Positions 60,292-64,000 of a stretch of 64,000 nucleotides of DNA are shown one piece after another (position 1 is the first letter of the stretch; every line of letters starts with the position of its first letter). A model generated the notes under the pieces. The model was not told the DNA's origin. It saw nothing but the letters and a program-made list of their open reading frames with translations, and searched no databases. The DNA is from JAZPYZ01 sp045544455. Its GTDB lineage: Bacteria; Bacillota; Clostridia; Oscillospirales; Acutalibacteraceae. The translations under genes were made by a program, and so were the position numbers. The stretch is taken from assembly GCA_045544455.1 (NCBI GenBank), contig JAZPYZ010000010.1, positions 94,983 to 158,982 on the forward strand, in the 5' to 3' direction.

Positions 60292-61068
60292 ATGGGAGAT
60301 ATTTTAATAAAAATACTTGTGTGTTTTCTCGCAGGAGCGGGGGCAGGCATCGGCACGGGATTTGCCGGTATGAGTGCTGCCGCCGTTATCGGCCCGATGC
60401 TGATAACGTTTTTGGGCGTACCTGCTTACGATGCGGTGGGGATCGGACTGATCAGCGACGTTTTGGCAAGCCTTGTCAGCGCATATACCTATAAGAAAAG
60501 CGGAAATTTAGATGTTAAAAACAGTTTGCCGCTGCTCGTGAGCGTTCTGATCGTAACGATGATCGGAAGCTTTGTCGCAAGCTTTCTGCCCGAGCAAGCC
60601 ATGAGCGGTACGATGCAGATCGCGCTGATCATTATCGGCTTGCGTTTTATATTAAAGCCGGTAAACAAGACAAGAGAACAGTTGGAAGCAGGTTCTCCCA
60701 AGAGCAGACTGATCAAGGCGATCGTCGGCGGCATTTTTGTTGGATTTATCTGTGGCTTTGCAGGCGCGGGCGGCGGAATGATGTTGCTTCTTGTTCTGAC
60801 TACTTTCCTCGGATACCCTATGCATTTGGCAGTCGGCACAAGCGTGTTTATTATGGCGTTCACGGCTCTTACAGGTGGCATCAGCCATTTTATGATCGGT
60901 GGAGTTCCCGATATACTTTCCCTTGTACTGTGCGTGGTGTTTACTTTGCTGTGGGCAAGAATTGCTGCGAAAATCGCCAACAAGTCTAACGCAAAAACCT
61001 TAAACCGCGTGGTCGGTATTGTTATGATTGTCACTAGCATCGTGATCCTGGCTGTTAATTATTTTTAA
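60292..61068 (+). CDS. TSUP/TauE-SafE family permease
   Basis: A 258-residue membrane protein with about eight helices and the two Gly-rich repeat motifs of the TSUP family (Gly-Ala-Gly-Ala-Gly-Ile-Gly-Thr-Gly near residue 15; Phe-Ala-Gly-Ala-Gly-Gly-Gly-Met near 158). These proteins move sulfur-containing anions such as sulfite, sulfonates or thiosulfate across the cytoplasmic membrane. The next gene encodes a rhodanese lipoprotein, which supports a sulfur role. Confidence 0.85.
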   Translation: MGDILIKILVCFLAGAGAGIGTGFAGMSAAAVIGPMLITFLGVPAYDAVGIGLISDVLASLVSAYTYKKSGNLDVKNSLPLLVSVLIVTMIGSFVASFLPEQAMSGTMQIALIIIGLRFILKPVNKTREQLEAGSPKSRLIKAIVGGIFVGFICGFAGAGGGMMLLLVLTTFLGYPMHLAVGTSVFIMAFTALTGGISHFMIGGVPDILSLVLCVVFTLLWARIAAKIANKSNAKTLNRVVGIVMIVTSIVILAVNYF

Positions 61069-61110
61069 TGCAATCGGTTCAAAAAAATTCTTAATTTTCG
61101 AGGAAGGTTT

Positions 61111-61173
61111 ATGAAAGACGAATGTTTAATTTGCACAGAACAATCAATGCATCGGTGTGAGGTGCCCGTTTAA
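61111..61173 (+). CDS. 20-residue Cys-containing peptide, probable remnant
   Basis: A frame starting at ATG 61111 after GAGGAAGG and ending one base before the rhodanese ATG. Its beginning (Met-Lys-Asp-Glu-Cys-Leu-Ile-Cys) resembles the N-terminus of DUF5714-type zinc proteins, then stops. It may be a truncated gene start or a short upstream frame coupled to the lipoprotein. Confidence 0.35.
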   Translation: MKDECLICTEQSMHRCEVPV

Positions 61174-61575
61174 ATGAAAAAACTTAAAGGATTGATTATA
61201 ATGCTTTTAATATCTCTATCATTGTTTGGAATGACCGCTTGTGGTGGCGATAATGAAAAATCATCGACCTACGAACAGATTACCGCCGAACAAGCCAAAA
61301 CTATTATGGATACCGACAAGGATTATATAATTATCGATGCGAGAACCGAAGAAGAATTTGCCGAGGGACATATTCAAAATGCAATCCTGATTCCCGAATA
61401 CGAAATAGCAAGACGTGCTGAAAAAGAACTGCCTGACAAAGAGCAACTTATCCTTGTTTACTGCCGTAGCGGTAGAAGAAGTAAAATCGCATCCGAGGAG
61501 CTTGTGAAACTCGGATACACCAACGTAAAAGAATTCGGCGGCATCATCGACTGGCCGTATGAAATTGTGAAATAA
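61174..61575 (+). CDS. Rhodanese-domain lipoprotein
   Basis: A 133-residue lipoprotein. A lipobox-like Met-Thr-Ala-Cys ends the signal at Cys22. The rhodanese domain covers residues 35-132 with the active loop Cys-Arg-Ser-Gly-Arg-Arg (about 109-114) and an early Asp-Ala-Arg-Thr-Glu-Glu-Glu-Phe (about 55-62). It probably handles sulfane sulfur at the outer face of the membrane, next to the TSUP permease. Confidence 0.9.
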   Translation: MKKLKGLIIMLLISLSLFGMTACGGDNEKSSTYEQITAEQAKTIMDTDKDYIIIDARTEEEFAEGHIQNAILIPEYEIARRAEKELPDKEQLILVYCRSGRRSKIASEELVKLGYTNVKEFGGIIDWPYEIVK

Positions 61576-61601
61576 AAAACGCTGTTTATGTGGAGGTTTA
61601 T

Positions 61602-62543
61602 ATGATATATTGTAAATTTAGTGACGTTTCTGAAAGAGATATGGATTTATTATTTCTCGAAGAAATTGCAAGTTCGCAAGATTTTTTGAATATCCTTCTC
61701 TCAAAAATAAATTTGTTTGATGCGACAGTTTGCTCTGTTGAACAATCGAAAGTCGATGTCGAATATGGCGAATCGGATATGACGGTTGTCGTCGTGAAAA
61801 ATGGCAATAAATACGGTCTTTTAATTGAAGACAAAATTGATGCTGTTGCCATGCCGAATCAGTCAGAAAGATATATTGCTCGTGGCGAAATAGGGAAACA
61901 AAACGGTGATTACAAAGACTTTTTCGTTTTCATAATTGCACCCAAAAAATATCTTGAAGAAAATGAAGAAGCACAAAAATATCCAAACAAGATCACCTAT
62001 GAAGAATGTCTTGAATATTTCCGTTTAAGAGAAGATAATCGGTCAATTTTTAAAAAGCAACAAATAGAACAAGCCATTTATAAACAAAAACACGGTTATC
62101 AAGTGATTGTAAATACGGCTGTAACAGAGTTTTGGGATAAATATATTACATACAAGGAAGAGCACTATCCCGATTTATGGCTTGTCAGTAAACGTGGCCC
62201 TAAAGGTGTAAATGCCAGATGGCCGCATTTTAACACTATTCTTGATGATATGTTCATCTATCACAAATCCGAGTCCGGATATGTCGATATGACAATTTTG
62301 GGTGCGGCAGATAAAATTATTGATTTAGAAAAAGAATTAGCAAAGATACTTGGTGATTTTACGGCGCAAGGTCTATCTGTTGTTAAAACGGGTAAATCGG
62401 CTGCGATTAGAAAAAGAGTTCCGGAAATTGATTTTACAAAACCGTTTGAAAACTATGAGAAAGAAATATCGCTTTGCTTTGAAGCTATCAAAGATTTGTG
62501 TGAAATAGCAAAACAAATATATAGTTATAAAGTGCAACACTAA
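61602..62543 (+). CDS. PD-(D/E)XK-type nuclease-like protein
   Basis: A 313-residue protein. Residues about 55-100 hold a PD-(D/E)XK core: Glu-Ser-Asp-Met-Thr-Val, then Leu-Ile-Glu-Asp-Lys-Ile-Asp-Ala (Glu-x-Lys at about 83-85) followed by Gln-Ser-Glu-Arg-Tyr. The family includes restriction- and defence-associated nucleases. The remainder is predicted alpha/beta with no named domain. ATG 61602 follows GGAGG. Function unknown; defence-related activity possible given the surrounding acquired genes. Confidence 0.7.
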   Translation: MIYCKFSDVSERDMDLLFLEEIASSQDFLNILLSKINLFDATVCSVEQSKVDVEYGESDMTVVVVKNGNKYGLLIEDKIDAVAMPNQSERYIARGEIGKQNGDYKDFFVFIIAPKKYLEENEEAQKYPNKITYEECLEYFRLREDNRSIFKKQQIEQAIYKQKHGYQVIVNTAVTEFWDKYITYKEEHYPDLWLVSKRGPKGVNARWPHFNTILDDMFIYHKSESGYVDMTILGAADKIIDLEKELAKILGDFTAQGLSVVKTGKSAAIRKRVPEIDFTKPFENYEKEISLCFEAIKDLCEIAKQIYSYKVQH

Positions 62544-62573
62544 AAGAATGGTGTCGAAGTGGAGAAGAAAACC

Positions 62574-62945
62574 ATGAACAATTACGATATAGAAGTAAAA
62601 GAGCGCTTCGGTAATACTGATGCCTATAAAGAACACGCAGAAAAAACTGCAAACTATACTGCAGACAAATGGCAAGAGGTAAACGATGGCTTAATGTCAG
62701 TCTTCGCCAAATTTGCCGAGTGTATGAATAACGGAAACACCGCCAACTCTGTTGAAGCACAGGCACTAGTAATTGAACTGCAAAACTACATTACTGAGAA
62801 TTACTACACTTGCACAAACGAAATCCTCGCAGGGCTGGGGGAAATGTATGTCGCCGATGAACGATTTAAAACAAATATTGACAAGAACGCTGTCGGTACA
62901 GCAGAATTTGCAGGTGAAGCAATAAAAGTTTATTGCAGTAAATAA
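62574..62945 (+). CDS. Stand-alone TipAS domain protein
   Basis: A 123-residue protein matching the TipAS antibiotic-recognition domain: Glu-Arg-Phe-Gly-Asn-Thr-Asp-Ala-Tyr near the start, Gln-Asn-Tyr-Ile-Thr-Glu-Asn-Tyr-Tyr-Thr-Cys-Thr (about 72-83) and Tyr-Val-Ala-Asp-Glu-Arg-Phe-Lys-x-Asn-Ile-Asp. TipAS normally follows a MerR HTH, which is missing here. GGAGAAG precedes ATG 62574. It could sequester thiopeptide-like drugs, or be a decapitated regulator. Confidence 0.82.
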   Translation: MNNYDIEVKERFGNTDAYKEHAEKTANYTADKWQEVNDGLMSVFAKFAECMNNGNTANSVEAQALVIELQNYITENYYTCTNEILAGLGEMYVADERFKTNIDKNAVGTAEFAGEAIKVYCSK

Positions 62946-62969
62946 AATCTATTTTTAAGGAGAATTACG

Positions 62970-63641
62970 ATGACCTTAAAACTGTTTATCTCAGCAATAA
63001 CAAAATTTATATTAGGTGTGGCTTTAGTAGGTCTTCTCATATTCTTACCTGCAGGCAGTTTGTCATTTTTTGGCGGTTGGCTACTTATGGGAATTTTGTT
63101 TATCCCTATGTTTTTTGCGGGAATTGTAATGATGCTCAAAAACCCCGATCTATTAAAAAGCAGACTGAATGCAAAAGAAAAAAGGCAAGAGCAAAGTATT
63201 GTTGTGAAACTGAGCGGTCTTATGTTTGTGGCTGGATTTGTAGTTGCAGGGCTGGGCTACCGCTTTAACCTATACACCTTGCCAAAAGGTGTCTCTATTG
63301 GTGCAACGGTGGCGTTTTTGGCGGCATACATTCTCTATGCCGAGGTGCTTAGAGAAAATACATATTTAAGCCGTACTATTGAAGTGCAGGAAAACCAAAA
63401 GGTAATAGATACGGGACTGTATGGAATCGTCAGGCACCCGATGTATAGCGTAACCTTGCTTTTATTTTTATCAATGCCGTTGGTACTCGGCTCGGTATAT
63501 TCGTTTTTAATTTTCCTCACATATCCTTTTATCATAGCGAAAAGAATTAAGGACGAGGAAAAATTCCTCGAAAAAGAACTCGACGGCTACCGTGAGTACA
63601 AGCAAAAAGTCAAGTACCGCTTGATACCGTTTGTTTGGTAA
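62970..63641 (+). CDS. ICMT/PEMT-type membrane methyltransferase
   Basis: A 223-residue protein with about five hydrophobic segments. The C-terminal block Gly-Leu-Tyr-Gly-Ile-Val-Arg-His-Pro-Met-Tyr-Ser (about residues 149-160) and the later Arg-Ile-x-x-Glu-Glu-Lys-Phe-Leu (about 191-199) are the SAM-binding hallmarks of the isoprenylcysteine carboxyl methyltransferase / phospholipid methyltransferase family. Substrate in bacteria is usually unknown. Confidence 0.85.
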   Translation: MTLKLFISAITKFILGVALVGLLIFLPAGSLSFFGGWLLMGILFIPMFFAGIVMMLKNPDLLKSRLNAKEKRQEQSIVVKLSGLMFVAGFVVAGLGYRFNLYTLPKGVSIGATVAFLAAYILYAEVLRENTYLSRTIEVQENQKVIDTGLYGIVRHPMYSVTLLLFLSMPLVLGSVYSFLIFLTYPFIIAKRIKDEEKFLEKELDGYREYKQKVKYRLIPFVW

Positions 63642-63676
63642 CAGTAAAATTAAACCCATTTGTAAGGATGAAAGCA

Positions 63677-64000
63677 ATGATTATTTTAATTACAGGTGCT
63701 TCGCACACTGGCAAGACTGCTCTTGCTCAAAAACTACTCGAAAAATATAAATGCCCATATCTATCGATAGACCATCTTAAAATGGGTTTAATTCGTAGCG
63801 GGAACACCGAGCTTACACCTTTGAGTGATGACAGCGCCTTGACAGAATATCTATGGCCGATAGTTCGCGAAATGATTAAAACTGCCATAGAAAACAAGCA
63901 AAATCTTATTGTTGAGGGTTGCTATATTCCGTTCGATTGGCAAAAAGACTTTGAGCAGGAATATCTTGAACATATTAAATACTATTGTTTGGTAATGAGT
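63677..64000 (+). CDS. P-loop ATPase/kinase-like protein, 5' part
   Basis: The gene runs off the right edge; 108 codons are visible. Residues 4-14 are a Walker A motif (Ile-Thr-Gly-Ala-Ser-His-Thr-Gly-Lys-Thr), and the sequence Asp-His-Leu-Lys-Met-Gly-Leu-Ile-Arg near 36 and Ile-Val-Glu-Gly-Cys-Tyr-Ile-Pro near 78 resemble small-molecule kinases of the zeta-toxin/2-phosphoglycerate-kinase type. ATG 63677 has AAGG nine bases before; an in-frame ATG at 63668 is an alternative. Confidence 0.7.
   Translation, partial: MIILITGASHTGKTALAQKLLEKYKCPYLSIDHLKMGLIRSGNTELTPLSDDSALTEYLWPIVREMIKTAIENKQNLIVEGCYIPFDWQKDFEQEYLEHIKYYCLVMS

Overview
This window looks like a chromosomal segment of an endospore-forming, low-to-mid-GC Firmicute of class Clostridia. 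An uncultured gut Oscillospirales/Ruminococcaceae-type lineage is my inference. The supporting genes are spoVT, the ctsR-mcsA-mcsB-clpC stress operon with CtsR boxes, a SipW-type signal peptidase with its cargo, a tmRNA whose tag ends in VALAA, strong AGGAGG ribosome-binding sites, and glucuronide/uronate catabolism typical of gut anaerobes. Most of the window is compact and of moderate GC. About 23-30.4 kb and 59.2-64 kb are visibly AT-richer with a different gene content, so they are probably acquired.

Region by region. 0-9.5 kb is a cell-surface phosphocholine locus: the 3' end of a choline kinase (licA-like), a 1108-residue protein made only of choline-binding-type repeats, licC, a BCCT choline/betaine transporter, a divergent pair (second cytidylyltransferase-like protein plus organophosphate antiporter) and an XRE helix-turn-helix fused to an IspD/TarI-like domain. 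9.6-12.1 kb is a secretion module: cargo 1, signal peptidase I, cargo 2. 12.3-15.6 kb holds gpsA, a DeoR regulator, a broken SGNH hydrolase and a small membrane protein. 15.7-23 kb is a carbohydrate region: two AraC regulators, a GH172-type enzyme, an AraC remnant, ribokinase, a SIS sugar-phosphate isomerase, a YgjV-like membrane protein and an unassigned alpha/alpha-barrel enzyme. 23-25.7 kb has a LysR regulator and an unusual nitrilase-GDPD fusion.

25.67-30.93 kb is the most unusual stretch. Three direct copies of the spoVT leader and first codons (25667, 26957, 30320) punctuate two cargo blocks, a barnase-like toxin with barstar and a three-gene GtrA/GtrB glycosylation set. Only the last copy runs into an intact spoVT. 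Each copy has a long hairpin that buries the spoVT Shine-Dalgarno sequence. The layout resembles tandem insertions into the 5' end of spoVT.

31-35.8 kb is the CtsR regulon operon. hflX, nadB-nadC, two GLUG-type surface proteins, trkA-trkH, smpB, an esterase and the tmRNA gene ssrA follow up to 48.4 kb. 48.5-58.7 kb is a complete glucuronide system: GH2 enzyme and GPH symporter on one strand, AraC-uxaC-uxuA-SDR-eda-kdgK on the other. At 58.9 kb lies an orphan tRNA 3' end. Beyond it are two genes driven by a duplicated promoter cassette, then a rhodanese lipoprotein, a PD-(D/E)XK protein, a stand-alone TipAS domain, an ICMT-type methyltransferase and a P-loop protein cut by the window edge.
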